Assembly (NCBI GenBank): GCA_020636025.1
Contig: JACJYQ010000002.1
Coordinates: 186,001-250,000 of the forward strand
Length of the DNA: 64,000 nucleotides
Direction of reading: 5' to 3'
Origin: Lewinellaceae bacterium
GTDB taxonomy: Bacteria > Bacteroidota > Bacteroidia > Chitinophagales > Saprospiraceae
Below the pieces are notes generated by a model. It was not told the origin of the DNA. It saw only the letters and a list, made by a program, of their open reading frames with translations, and did not search any database. Position numbers and translations under genes: made by a program. Positions 52,187-62,700 of the stretch are shown in pieces (within the stretch, counting starts at the first letter, position 1; each line of letters opens with the position of its first letter).

Positions 52187-54385
52187 ATGTCAGAAAACAA
52201 GCTTCAACTAACCAGAGACCAGGAAAATGCCCTTGAACAAATCCTGAATTTCGTTGCAAGCAATGAGCACACCTTTATCCTGAAAGGGTACGCTGGTACC
52301 GGAAAAACCACATTGCTAAAACTTATTGCGGCCCAATTACAGTCTCAGGGGCGCCAGGTTGCCCTCATGGCTCCAACCGGAAGAGCAGCCAAAATCCTCC
52401 GTGACAAGACCGGCATGGACGCTTCTACCATCCACAGCCGCATCTATAACTATACCGATTTAAAAGAAATAAAAATTGCCGACGAGGAGATGGCAGATTC
52501 TTTTAAATATTATTTCGATCTCAATCCAGTTGATTCAATTAACAATCAGGTTTTCATCATAGATGAAAGTTCTATGATTTCAGACGATTTTTCTGAAGGC
52601 GAATTTTTTAGATTCGGCTCCGGGAAACTGCTGAGTGACCTCATTGAATATACTAGAATCCAACACCCTCATTCTGGTAACAAGCTAATTTTTGTGGGAG
52701 ATCCAGCGCAGTTAGCCCCTCCGACAGGCTCTAACAAATCTCCCGCTCTGTCTGCTGAGTATTTATCGGAAAAATTTGATTTGAAAACTAATAGCATCAC
52801 CTTGTTTGATGTTGTAAGGCAGGCAGATAACAGTGGCATATTAGCGGCATCCCAAAATATCAGAAAAAGAATCGATAGCGGTTTTTTTAACCATTTTGAA
52901 ATATCAGAAAACCCGCGGGACATCCATTATGTTGGAAAAAATTCTTTCTTCAGTATGTATGACAATGCCCCCGGAAGAAAGATTATTGTCGCTTATACAA
53001 ACCAAACTGCCTATCAGATCAATCTAGATTTACGTCGGCATAAATACGGTGGAGACTATGTAATTAAGGAGGGTGATGTCATGCTGGTCGGTCAAAATAA
53101 TCATAAGATCGGCCTTTTTAATGGAGAGTTTGGCGTAATAAATCGTTGTTCGCCAAGTTTCATAAGTCGTGAACTTGTTTTCAAAGTTGTGGGTGGAGCT
53201 ACTGCGCATATTTTGCTCAAGTGGATTAAAATTGAGTTAGCATACCAGGACGAGCAAGGCTTTAAGGCCACTAATGAGGTGTATATGTTGGAAAACTACC
53301 TTCATGGGAAAACTCCAACTCTGAGGCCTGAAGAGCAACAAGCACTTTATGTTGATTTCAAAAACCGAAACAAGCATTTAAGACCCGGAACCGCAGAATT
53401 CAAAGAATCCTTGCGCAATGACCCTTTTTTCAACGCCCTTCGCCTGCGCTATGGCTTTGCGGTAACCTGTCACAAAGCACAAGGTGGAGAATGGGACAAT
53501 GCCTTCGTATTCTGGGATTATGGCCGTCCGCCAACATTTAATATCTGGAGCGATAGCCAGGAAAAAACAGGTCGCAATAATGCTGACTTTTACAGATGGG
53601 CCTATACTGCTATTACCAGGGCTAGTAAATCATTGTATTGCATTAACCCTCCGGCTTTTACGCCTTATGGGAAAATAGCTTTTGTCACACAGGACGCAAT
53701 AACGGGGATACAGCATTTAAGTGGAGAGCCCTCTACAATGACCTTTTTCGTGCCGCAGCCTGAAATGGTGGACAAAATGGATAGGATGGGAATACCAACA
53801 GAGCCCACCGCGCTTCAAAATCATTTCTTGTCCGTAGCACATCAATGTCAATTAAATCAAATTGAGGTTTGTGCTTATACATTAAAGGGTTATGAGTTTA
53901 CCTACTCCTTTAGACAGGGAGACAAGACCGCCGCCGTAAAAGGTTGGATCAACGGAAAAAACAATTTCAGCCCAACTTATCAGAAAAACCCTTCCGGCAC
54001 TAATTCCGAAGAGCTATTCGCATCAACACTTCGGATATGCCAGGAGCACAGCAAATTTCAGCCACAAGCTTCAAAGCCAGAACCGTCCCCTGTATCACCC
54101 ACCGCAATGGACTGGTCCATCGCCGAACAAAAGCCATTTTTATTTCAACTCTTTTCTGATGTTAAGGATATTCTGGATAAACATCAAATTACCATCACTG
54201 GAGTATCACATCTTCAATACAAGGAGCGCTACACCATTGAGCGCAATGGTGAAAAGACAGATATCGACATTGAATATGATGGTAATGGGTTTTTCGGACG
54301 TATTTACCCACTCCCCAAAAAGTCTGTTTCGCCACTGTTATTGCATAACATTGAATCCGCTTTTCTAACCCTCAAAAACCGTTGA
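52187..54385 (+). CDS. RecD-like superfamily 1 helicase
   Basis: A 732-residue ATP-dependent helicase. The N-terminal P-loop is LKGYAGTGKTTLLKLIAAQL (about 34-41 for the core), followed by MAPTGRAAKIL (motif Ia), VFIIDESSMI (Walker B) and FVGDPAQLAPP (motif III). The UvrD_C_2 region has TCHKAQGGEWDNAFVFW and YTAITRAS. The C-terminal 200 residues have no assigned domain. It starts 82 nt after the HEPN gene and leads a tightly packed cassette: the next gene begins 3 nt after its stop. In the defence setting it likely unwinds foreign DNA or a replication/repair intermediate for the nuclease two genes downstream. Confidence 0.88.
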   Translation: MSENKLQLTRDQENALEQILNFVASNEHTFILKGYAGTGKTTLLKLIAAQLQSQGRQVALMAPTGRAAKILRDKTGMDASTIHSRIYNYTDLKEIKIADEEMADSFKYYFDLNPVDSINNQVFIIDESSMISDDFSEGEFFRFGSGKLLSDLIEYTRIQHPHSGNKLIFVGDPAQLAPPTGSNKSPALSAEYLSEKFDLKTNSITLFDVVRQADNSGILAASQNIRKRIDSGFFNHFEISENPRDIHYVGKNSFFSMYDNAPGRKIIVAYTNQTAYQINLDLRRHKYGGDYVIKEGDVMLVGQNNHKIGLFNGEFGVINRCSPSFISRELVFKVVGGATAHILLKWIKIELAYQDEQGFKATNEVYMLENYLHGKTPTLRPEEQQALYVDFKNRNKHLRPGTAEFKESLRNDPFFNALRLRYGFAVTCHKAQGGEWDNAFVFWDYGRPPTFNIWSDSQEKTGRNNADFYRWAYTAITRASKSLYCINPPAFTPYGKIAFVTQDAITGIQHLSGEPSTMTFFVPQPEMVDKMDRMGIPTEPTALQNHFLSVAHQCQLNQIEVCAYTLKGYEFTYSFRQGDKTAAVKGWINGKNNFSPTYQKNPSGTNSEELFASTLRICQEHSKFQPQASKPEPSPVSPTAMDWSIAEQKPFLFQLFSDVKDILDKHQITITGVSHLQYKERYTIERNGEKTDIDIEYDGNGFFGRIYPLPKKSVSPLLLHNIESAFLTLKNR

Positions 54386-54388
54386 ACC

Positions 54389-55885
54389 ATGTCATTTACA
54401 GAAGTTAAGAACCTTAGGAAAGCCGGAAGCCTTGAAGAGGCCCTTGCCCTGGCCCAGTCAGATTTCAATGCAGATCCTGAAAATATTTGGAACAAAAGAA
54501 GCCTAGCCTGGGTATATTTTGACCAACTAAAAGCCCTTAACACCGCTGAAGAATTTGATGCCTTTGAACAAATTCTTGCCTCGATTGCCCTTTTGGAATT
54601 GCCCCAGGAAGAGGATATGTTTTGGGGCCATATCTGTTGGCAAATAGGCAAGATGGCTTTTGCATTACAACGAGATGAGCATAATGATTTATCAAAACTG
54701 GATCAGCTATTCCACTTGATTGTACCATTGACGGTTCATAAGCCCTCTGATTCGTATTCTTATTTGCTGAAGTCTTTTCAAAAAAGCAACAAAACCTGGT
54801 CCAATTATGCTGCCTTTGTTGAATGGTGGGGCATTGAAAACCTCATGCCAGCAGATTACCAGTCTGAGACAATGCCGGATGGCCGTAAAAGCATGGCTCT
54901 GGCGGAGCAGGTAGCCATAGCCTATGCCCGCAAGCTGCTTGAAATGCCGGATAATTCAGCTAGAATTAATGCATTCATGCCTTTTCTTGATCAGTTGATA
55001 CAGGATCACCCCATGTATCAGTACCCCCCATATTACAAAGGGAAGTTGCTGCTGGCTATTGGTGACAAGGAAAATGTATTCTCCGCATTCCTGCCTTTTG
55101 CACGAAAAAAACAGGGAGATTTCTGGATTTGGGATATGCTGTCTGAAACATTTCCGGAAGATGATATGCGGCGAATTGCCTGTTTATGTCGGGCACTTCT
55201 TTGTCGCGCTGAACCTCAATTTCTGGGGAAGGTGCGTGTAAAGCTAGCAGAATGGCTTATTGCAAACCAGCAACTTCCGGAGGCGAAAACAGAAATTGAC
55301 GCCATATCCAGTGTGTACCAGGCAGAAGGATGGAAATTGATCCCTGAGGTCTTTGCATGGAGCAAGGAAGCATGGTATCAGTCTACTGAAGCTTTGAGTA
55401 ACAATAAAGCTTTATACCAAAAATATCAGGACACCGCAGAAGAGATATTATTCGGAGATGTGCCCGAAGAAACCGTCGTGGTAGATTTTGTTAACCGGGA
55501 AAAAGACGTGCTGTATTTCGTTGGGGCAAACGGGAAACACGGAGGATTAAAATATGGAAAGCGCCTCCGAAAGGTGAACATCGGGGATCTGATCTCGGTA
55601 CGTTTTAGTGAAAATAGTCAAACGGGGATGTACAAAGCTTATACAATCACTAAAGCTCCGGTAAATACAACTTCTGAGCTGCGCCAACCCTTTGAGGGAA
55701 TGATTTGGATTAAACCCGATCAGGGATTTGGATTTGTGGATCAGGTATTTGTTGAGCCTGCATTGATCAAAAAATTCAACATAACAAATGGACAAATCAT
55801 AGATGGAATATGTATCCCGTCCTGGAATAAAAAACAAAACACCATTGCCTTAAAAGCAATCAGTATTTCAACTCCTCAATCATAA
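54389..55885 (+). CDS. TPR-like protein with two C-terminal S1/cold-shock-like domains
   Basis: A 498-residue protein beginning 3 nt after the helicase stop, so certainly in the same operon. About 350 N-terminal residues are alpha-helical repeats of TPR type (LRKAGSLEEALALAQSDFNADP, WNKRSLAWVYFDQLKALN). The end carries two OB-fold-like domains: about 363-433 (VVVDFVNREKDVLYFVG...VNIGDLISVRFSEN) and about 434-498 (PFEGMIWIKPDQGFGFVDQVFVEPALI), the latter very cold-shock-like. I associate this architecture with the TOTE conflict systems described by computational work, where a helicase and nucleases accompany it; that link is from memory. Likely role: binding nucleic acid or RNA ends. Confidence 0.7.
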   Translation: MSFTEVKNLRKAGSLEEALALAQSDFNADPENIWNKRSLAWVYFDQLKALNTAEEFDAFEQILASIALLELPQEEDMFWGHICWQIGKMAFALQRDEHNDLSKLDQLFHLIVPLTVHKPSDSYSYLLKSFQKSNKTWSNYAAFVEWWGIENLMPADYQSETMPDGRKSMALAEQVAIAYARKLLEMPDNSARINAFMPFLDQLIQDHPMYQYPPYYKGKLLLAIGDKENVFSAFLPFARKKQGDFWIWDMLSETFPEDDMRRIACLCRALLCRAEPQFLGKVRVKLAEWLIANQQLPEAKTEIDAISSVYQAEGWKLIPEVFAWSKEAWYQSTEALSNNKALYQKYQDTAEEILFGDVPEETVVVDFVNREKDVLYFVGANGKHGGLKYGKRLRKVNIGDLISVRFSENSQTGMYKAYTITKAPVNTTSELRQPFEGMIWIKPDQGFGFVDQVFVEPALIKKFNITNGQIIDGICIPSWNKKQNTIALKAISISTPQS

Positions 55886-55899
55886 AACTGCAAAAAACC

Positions 55900-57384
55900 A
55901 TGATAAAAACCATACTTAACAGCATCACGACTTCCTTAGGGATTACTTCAAAATTACTTCCCATTACTAAATCCGAGTATCTCCAATTTCTGGCTTGCGC
56001 CCCGGAGTTTTGGTTACTTAAACACCACCCGGAAGAATTTTCTGGGGCGCCTGATGAAGAAACCAGGCATATTATGGAGCAGGGCTATGCGATCGAATCC
56101 TTAGCCCGGTCATATTTTAAGCCCTCGGAAGAACTGGATATTGAGTTCCAGTGCACCTTTCAATCAGAAAGACTTTTGGCAAGGGCAGATATTATCTTAA
56201 CTGAAACTAGTACTGGGATAAAATCTTTAGTTGAGGTAAAGTCCGGTTCCAAAATCAAAGACGAATATTATGACGACCTAGCATTTCAAATGATTGCAGC
56301 GGAAGCCGTTGGTGTAACCTTTAATCAAATAGGGGTGCTACATATTAACAGTGAATATATACTGTCTGGAGAGTTAAATGTTCAAGAACTTTTCACTTAC
56401 AAGGACGTTACGGAGGTCGTATTGGCCCTAATTCCAAATACAAAAATAAACATTGAGGCCGCAATAGAATGCCTAGTACAAGATGAGCCCGTTATGGAAT
56501 TGCATGAATACTGTGGACAAAAACTGGATTGCCCAGCCATGCAACGGCATCATCCCAACCTCCCTTCATACAATGTTTTTCATGTTAGCCGGATTACCTC
56601 CTCGCCCAGGAAACTACAAGAATTATTAACAAGAAAAATCGTCGATATCGGCGCAATTCCCAAGGACTTTGCACTAACGGACAGGCAACGCACCCAAGTT
56701 AATGTAGCCCAGTCAGGCAATCCAATAATCAAGCAAAATGAAATTAAAAAAACACTAGACGGACTTCAATTCCCATTGTATTTCCTTGATTATGAAACAC
56801 TTCAATATGGTATTCCGCTGTATGAAGGCGTAAAACCATATCAGCAAATGGTTTTCCAATGGTCGCTTCATGTGCTTTATGCAATCGACGAGGAGCCTGT
56901 ACACCTGGATTTTCTCTCCGATGGCAGAAGCCATCCAGCCCTGGAATTTGTTCGGACATTACACTCATGTATTCCATATAACAATGGATCGTTAATCGTC
57001 TGGAATAAATCGTTCGAAATGACACGAAACAGAGAACTTGCAGAAATGTATCCCAATTTCGAACCTTTTCTGACTAATATCAATTCCAGGATCTTTGATC
57101 TAATGGAGATTTTTCAGCAGCAACATTTTGTACACCCATCCTTTAGAGGAAGCTGCTCAATTAAAGATGTATTGCCTGTATTAGCGCCTCATTTATCCTA
57201 CAACAACCTGGAGGTTTCCCACGGAATGCAAGCAGCTATTTGTTGGTTTAATATCATCTCGAATAAAATACCCGAACCCCAAAAAACAAAAATGCTTCAA
57301 AACCTTAGGAGGTATTGCAAACTAGACACCTTCGCCATGGTTGAAATCTATAATTTTTTGAGAAATATTGCTTTTGTAAATTGA
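55900..57384 (+). CDS. DUF2779 protein: Cas4-like plus DEDD-like nuclease
   Basis: A 494-residue protein with two nuclease-type regions. The first 230 residues resemble Cas4/RecB exonucleases (LARADIIL near 95 and SLVEVKSG, with E113 and K115 as the ExK pair, then QIGVLHIN); a lone cysteine pair (CGQKLDCPAM) could be part of a metal site. The rest is the DUF2779 domain with a DEDD-like 3'-5' exonuclease signature: FLDYET (about 296-301, DxE), LIVWNKSFEM, and near the end YCKLDTFAMVEIY (Asp in YxxxD). It follows the TPR/OB gene by 14 nt. As part of the helicase cassette it would process ends generated by the helicase. Confidence 0.8.
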   Translation: MIKTILNSITTSLGITSKLLPITKSEYLQFLACAPEFWLLKHHPEEFSGAPDEETRHIMEQGYAIESLARSYFKPSEELDIEFQCTFQSERLLARADIILTETSTGIKSLVEVKSGSKIKDEYYDDLAFQMIAAEAVGVTFNQIGVLHINSEYILSGELNVQELFTYKDVTEVVLALIPNTKINIEAAIECLVQDEPVMELHEYCGQKLDCPAMQRHHPNLPSYNVFHVSRITSSPRKLQELLTRKIVDIGAIPKDFALTDRQRTQVNVAQSGNPIIKQNEIKKTLDGLQFPLYFLDYETLQYGIPLYEGVKPYQQMVFQWSLHVLYAIDEEPVHLDFLSDGRSHPALEFVRTLHSCIPYNNGSLIVWNKSFEMTRNRELAEMYPNFEPFLTNINSRIFDLMEIFQQQHFVHPSFRGSCSIKDVLPVLAPHLSYNNLEVSHGMQAAICWFNIISNKIPEPQKTKMLQNLRRYCKLDTFAMVEIYNFLRNIAFVN

Positions 57385-57424
57385 ATCAAAACCTAATACC
57401 ATTTGGCTGTAAACAGTTTCGCCT

Positions 57425-57976
57425 ATGCAATTCGACGACGTCAAATACATTATATACCACGCCATTAGTTATGGCCTAAATAGTAAAGCTTTTGCCGATT
57501 TGCAATCAGCGGTTGCTTCAAATCCTTATTTGATAGTTCTGGAAAAATATGGCAATTGGTATAACTATGAATATATCAACCAAATCTATCAATTTGACTT
57601 CTTTGATCACCTTGGAGAACCTATCTCAGAGATTTGGGAAGGAAATTGGCATATGAAAATTCCTAAAGTGTCAACAAATGAGTACGTACAAATGAAGTTT
57701 ATTTATGCACAAATGACAGACCCTGAAGGAGAGAAAAGCAAAGAAAAAAAATTTGGCGAGGGGTTGGGAGGGGTGTTAAAGGCATTAAAAGTTTTACGTA
57801 AAATGGCCGAATTTGAATGCCTGGAACACTATAACCTTTTCCTTGAAAATGAAGCGCTATCCAAAGACATCGATAAGAAAAAATCATTGATCGATGAAAT
57901 GAGTATTGAATTGTCTTTAAACGATGCACAATCACTGATAAAATCAAATTTTAGATACCATGATAAACGTCGATAA
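57425..57976 (+). CDS. Small defence-island protein, first of a paralogous pair
   Basis: No family recognised. A 183-residue cytosolic protein with a mixed fold and a strongly helical C-terminus (LEHYNLFLENEALSKDIDKKKSLIDEM). It shares with the next gene the pattern FFDHLGEPISE..., a central charged loop, LKALKVL..., and LEHYNLFLENEAL against LEYYNLLRIQERL, so the two are tandem paralogues. The second gene starts 17 nt before this one ends, meaning obligatory coupling. Such overlapping paralogous pairs often form heterodimers or a toxin with its antidote. It lies 40 nt after the nuclease gene. Confidence 0.65.
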   Translation: MQFDDVKYIIYHAISYGLNSKAFADLQSAVASNPYLIVLEKYGNWYNYEYINQIYQFDFFDHLGEPISEIWEGNWHMKIPKVSTNEYVQMKFIYAQMTDPEGEKSKEKKFGEGLGGVLKALKVLRKMAEFECLEHYNLFLENEALSKDIDKKKSLIDEMSIELSLNDAQSLIKSNFRYHDKRR

Positions 57977-58445
57977 AATCAACTTTATTAAATACTATGG
58001 TATTCACGAATCCCTGGAGTTTACTGAAATTGATGGCATACCTGCAAGTGCGGCAAATGGCTATATGCTGGTGATCAAAAAGACTTCTGGCATTAGAAAT
58101 GAGGTACCACCTAGAGTGAAATCAATCAGCCTTTATGAATGTTTCAACTCCGAAAACCAATCGGTTGATTTCCTAGAGCATATTGGTTGGCAGGCAGGAT
58201 TGCCCTCTACATCATATGAACAGCTGAAAATAATAGATCCAAACGGAGCCGTCATGTATACTGACTCTTGGCAGGGCATTTCGGGAGCAATCAAAGGCCT
58301 AACTCAATTTTTTATGATCAGCGGGAGCAAAAGCCTGGAATACTATAACCTTTTAAGGATTCAGGAAAGGCTGAAGAAGAACCTAATAACCATTAACGAA
58401 GAGTATAATACAATGCTAACACTATTGGAATCAAGCAAAACGTAA
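57960..58445 (+). CDS. Small defence-island protein, second of a paralogous pair
   Basis: A 161-residue protein paralogous to its predecessor: VDFLEHIGWQAGL matches FDFFDHLGEPISE, AIKGLTQFFMI matches VLKALKVLRKM, and KSLEYYNLLRIQERLKKN matches ECLEHYNLFLENEALSKD. The start ATG at 57960 overlaps the preceding gene by 17 nt. It is the last gene before the BREX genes; the 80-nt gap that follows holds no promoter I can recognise. No signal peptide, membrane segment or catalytic motif is seen. The function is unknown; close coupling with its sister suggests a shared complex. Confidence 0.65.
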   Translation: MINVDKINFIKYYGIHESLEFTEIDGIPASAANGYMLVIKKTSGIRNEVPPRVKSISLYECFNSENQSVDFLEHIGWQAGLPSTSYEQLKIIDPNGAVMYTDSWQGISGAIKGLTQFFMISGSKSLEYYNLLRIQERLKKNLITINEEYNTMLTLLESSKT

Positions 58446-58525
58446 TAATCATTTCAATCCGGTTCAATCACCACAGCATAGTAGATCCAAGAGAACCTTC
58501 GCATATTTGCAAAAATCAAATTACA

Positions 58526-59119
58526 GTGCAATCCAAAACATCCTCTTACTCCTCAGCTTTCACCGCTTCAGCACTCCTGTACGAGGAGTTTGCAAAGGCG
58601 AAACAGAGCCTTTTAACTGGCGATTTCGGTCAGCAAATCAAAGAGGAGGTATTGGAGAATACGAGCTTCGGCATCAAAAGCCAGGCTGCCCGTAAAAGAA
58701 TCAGCCAGGAAATGATCAAGCGCTACGAATTGGCTCCTGCCGGCTTCTGGTCATTTTATTTCAATCTTGAAGAAGCCGAACAAAAGCTTGCCTTGCTTTT
58801 TTTGTGTCTGAAAACATACACACTCATGTTCGATTTCCATTTGGAGGTAACCATGAAGCACTGGAAAATGCACGCTGCAGAATTGGAAAGATTTGACCTT
58901 CAAATGCGCCTCGATGAAATAAGTTCCGCTCATTCAGATGTGGATGCATGGAGTGAGTCTACCAAAACCAAAACCATTACTGTTTATCTAAGAACACTTA
59001 CAGAAGCAGGCCTGCTTAAAGCCGGCAAACTGCAAAAGCCCAATAACATCAGTTCCGGCTTCCGTGATTATTTCATGAAAATAGGGGAAGCATGGTTTCT
59101 GGAAGCTTGTTTTATATAA
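58526..59119 (+). CDS. brxA: BREX protein BrxA (DUF1819)
   Basis: First structural gene of BREX type 1 systems. BrxA is a small DNA-binding protein needed for phage exclusion. The 197-residue product shows the DUF1819 pattern: YSSAFTASALLYEEFAKAKQ at the N-terminus, NTSFGIKSQAARKRISQEMIKRY, LLFLCLKTYTLMFDFHLEVTMKHWK, and a C-terminal YLRTLTEAGLLKAG...FRDYFMKIGEAWFLEACFI. The start is GTG at 58526. It is followed after 16 nt by brxB and then brxC and pglX, the canonical order of type 1 BREX. Confidence 0.9.
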   Translation: MQSKTSSYSSAFTASALLYEEFAKAKQSLLTGDFGQQIKEEVLENTSFGIKSQAARKRISQEMIKRYELAPAGFWSFYFNLEEAEQKLALLFLCLKTYTLMFDFHLEVTMKHWKMHAAELERFDLQMRLDEISSAHSDVDAWSESTKTKTITVYLRTLTEAGLLKAGKLQKPNNISSGFRDYFMKIGEAWFLEACFI

Positions 59120-59135
59120 GAATGTTCAGCCAAAT

Positions 59136-59723
59136 ATGACCATCACAGAGCTATACAATAAACTGGATGATAAAGATTTCCAGAATCACCTGACGGGGAA
59201 CCTGTTCTTTCCGGCCTATATGTATGTGTACGACCCCGACAAGGAATATGAAATAGATCAGGAAATCATGAACATAAAAGAGCGCCTGCATCGGCCTACT
59301 AATTATCTGGATGTCATGGTGCTCGACATTTTTGAGGAGTTTCTGGAGTTTCTGCGTACTCAGAATTTTGGCAAAGTGTCTAAATACGAGTACTTCCTGA
59401 AACAGGAAGAATCCCGGCCGGAGCAGGTAGAAAAATCCCTGCGCCAGGCAGCCAATGACGATCGTTTCTATACCTGGCTGGACAAGAAAATCCGGGATCA
59501 TTTTCACCAGGCGGGCGATGCAGAAGTTGCATACGTATTCGTAAAAGGATTCGGTGCCATATTCCCTTACATGCGGGCCAGCAAATTCATGAATAACTTC
59601 GAAAAGCATATCTCCGGGTATAAACTCATCATCTTTTATCCGGGAGAAGTGTCTGAAAACTACAACCTGTTCAAGGTCCTTAACGACGAAAACCTTTACC
59701 GCGCTATCAAATTAATCAACTAA
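59136..59723 (+). CDS. brxB: BREX protein BrxB (DUF1788)
   Basis: BrxB is a small BREX component of unsettled biochemical role. The 195-residue protein matches the DUF1788 pattern: an N-terminal helical part (YEIDQEIMNIKERLHRPTNYLDV), a FLEFLRTQNFGK segment, then FVKGFGAIFPYMRASKFMNNFE and the diagnostic end HISGYKLIIFYPGEVSENYNLFKVLNDENLYRAIKLIN. The length is normal. It lies 16 nt after brxA and 4 nt before brxC on the same strand. It is intact, unlike the following gene. Confidence 0.9.
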   Translation: MTITELYNKLDDKDFQNHLTGNLFFPAYMYVYDPDKEYEIDQEIMNIKERLHRPTNYLDVMVLDIFEEFLEFLRTQNFGKVSKYEYFLKQEESRPEQVEKSLRQAANDDRFYTWLDKKIRDHFHQAGDAEVAYVFVKGFGAIFPYMRASKFMNNFEKHISGYKLIIFYPGEVSENYNLFKVLNDENLYRAIKLIN

Positions 59724-59727
59724 CCTT

Positions 59728-62700
59728 ATGATTTTCAAAGACATATTCAGCAACGATATCAACCGGGCCATAAACCCTGCCGTAGTAGTTAGTGATCATA
59801 AAAAGGAGACCATAAATGCCGAGATCAAGGAGTATGTATTTACAGATGAACTTCTTGAGAAACTATATCTGATACTGGATACCATCGTGAACAAACGGAC
59901 TGGAAAATCCGGCATTTGGATCAATGGATATTATGGCTCCGGTTAATCGCACTTTATCAAATACGTGCACTATTGCCTCAACCCGGAAACCCAGGAAACT
60001 GCCTTTGAGGGTCTGATAAACGCTGCAAATAAATACGACAGCAGTAAGTCCGGCGCTAACATGGCCATAAGCGCCAGCAACCTTGCCCTGCTCAAGAAAA
60101 AGATAAGTGCCGGTAGTTTCGAGAACATTCTGTTCAATGTGGAAGACGAAACCGATGATGGAAGTGGTGAGCGCCTTACGCGCATTTTCCTGAATATGTT
60201 CAACAAGTTCCGGGGTTATAATTCCAACGACATCGCCCTGGCGCTTTTGCTGGAAAAATATCTGGATGAAAAAGGGAAGTTCCAGGAATTTATTGAAAAG
60301 GTACATACCGAGTTGAACCACGACTGGGTAAATGATGCCTCGGATGTTGCCTCTTATGAATTGGAAAATGTTCTTGAAATTGCCAAGAGTCTTGTGCCGG
60401 AGCTTGATACGGTTGCCCTTCATGGCAAACTATCCACCCCGGATGCTTACAAAGTCAGTATCAATGGCACCCTTATCCCAGAACTAAAGAAATACCTGAG
60501 CAGCAGGGACAGCAATTACAGGCTGGTATTCCTGGTGGACGAAGTCTCTCAATATATCGGCTCCAACAAGGAAATCCTGCTCAACTTTCAAAACATCATT
60601 GAGCGCGTTAGTGAAGAGCTAAACAATCAGGTATGGATTGCCTGTACAGCCCAGCAAACCCTGGATGAAGTGTCCATGAATACAAGCAGTTCCTCCAAAC
60701 TTGAAGATGAGTTTGGTAAAATTCTCGGCCGCTTCGATACCCGAATTTCCCTGCAGAGTAATGATGCTTCCTTTATTACACAAAAACGTGTGTTGGATAA
60801 AAACAGTGCAGGGCAACAATTTTTGGATAAGCTTTATCAGGACAAAAAAGAATATATCCTGAATCAGTTCAAAATTGCACACGAACTATACAAAGGATAT
60901 CAGACCCAGGACGAATTTGCGCTGGCTTACCCCTTCGTGCCTTATCAGTTCAAACTCATTGCCCATGTATTTGAAGCCTTCCAACAATTGCAGTTTGTGA
61001 TTAAAGAGGTAAAGGACAATGAACGCTCCGTCCTCGGCATCACCCACTATACCATCAAGGAATATGCCGATAAAGAAGTAGGCGGTTTTGTTCCCTTTGA
61101 TGCTTTTTACAACGGCATGTTCAAATCCAATCTTACCCACAGAGGAGAAAAGGCCATACGAAACGGATTGGATCTTGAATTTGTGAAAAACAATGCTTTT
61201 GCCCAACGGGTGGTGAAAACCTTATTTATGATTTCCAACCTGCAGGAAAGTCAGCGTATGACATTCCCTTCCAATATTGACAATCTGACCGTCTTGCTGA
61301 TGATTGAGCTGGATCAAAACAAGCTGCAGCTTAAAAAACAGGTTCAGGAGGTGCTGGACAAGTTGCTTTCAGAAAGCATAATCAGGGAGGAAAATGGCAG
61401 TTACTTCTTTTTCAATGAAGATGAAATTGACGTTCAAAACCTCATCAAAAATGAATTGACCGTTTATGAAGAACAAGTAGACTGGTTTGACAAAGTTTTT
61501 TTCCGGAAGCTTACATCCATTGGACAAAAATTTCCATTCGGGCAAAATGATTTCAAATTAGGCTACAAAGTAGATGGTGTGGAAATCTTCCGGGGTGGCG
61601 ATTTTTTGGTACAGGTGTTTTTATCAGACATCAACAGCGCTGAACAAAAGGCCTTAGATCTTAGTAAAACGGATATGGGGGTTTGTGTGAACGAGTGGTT
61701 CAATAAAGAGGAATCTCTGCGCAAAGACTTTTTATTGTATTGTCAGACGCTAAAATTCTTAAATAAAAACAGCAGCAGCGCCTCAGGTACCCGTGCCAAA
61801 ACCATAGAAAATTTTAAAATCCGGAACAACGAACTCGAAGCTAAGATCCGCCGACGCCTGGAACACCATTATCCGGAGACCCGCTTTATCTCCCAACAAC
61901 GCGTTATTGAGGCTGACCAAATCAACGGCAGCAGCCCCGCCGACCGCACCAAAAATGCCATCACGAAACATCTGGATGGTATATACAGCAAACACAAACT
62001 GGCAGCATCCTATGCCCAAAACCAGAAAGATCTAAAACTTTCCGCTGCCAGCAAGCAGGGAATGATGTCGGAGCTAACGCCTGCAGAGGAAACGGTGAAT
62101 AACATGATCAGGCTCCATAATGACCTTGTAAGCGTACACGATTTGATGCAAGATCTGGAAAAAGCGCCTTTTGGCTGGCGCGTCGAAGCGGCGCTGGATA
62201 TCTTGTTGCACCTGGTAAAAAAGAAAAAGCGCGAGTTCCGATATAATAATCAACCGCGTTACCCTATTGTGGATTTTATCAACAAGGCCGTCTCTGCGCC
62301 GGAACGCTACAAATGCCAGATTTGTTCAGGACAGGAAATTGATCAGGCTTTGCTGGATGAAACCATCCTTGGATTTCGGGAGATATTCAACCGTGACCTG
62401 GCTAGCAGCAGTGATGGCAATGAATTATACCAAACCCTTGTAGAAGCGCTTCATTTGGAGTGTGGGCAATATCAGCCGCTTGAAGATGAATACCACGGGG
62501 CGTATCCTTTTGGAGAATGTTTTCACGAAGCCGTCAAAATGCTAAACCGCTGGGCAAACACCCGCGACCCAAAAGCGCTTTTCGAAACCATCCAGGCCGA
62601 AAAGGGTGAGGCAAAACACATTCTCGATACGGCTAAGGGTATGAAGGATTTTACTAGTCAATTCCGCAAAGATTACGATGCCATCAGCCTGTTCTACCAA

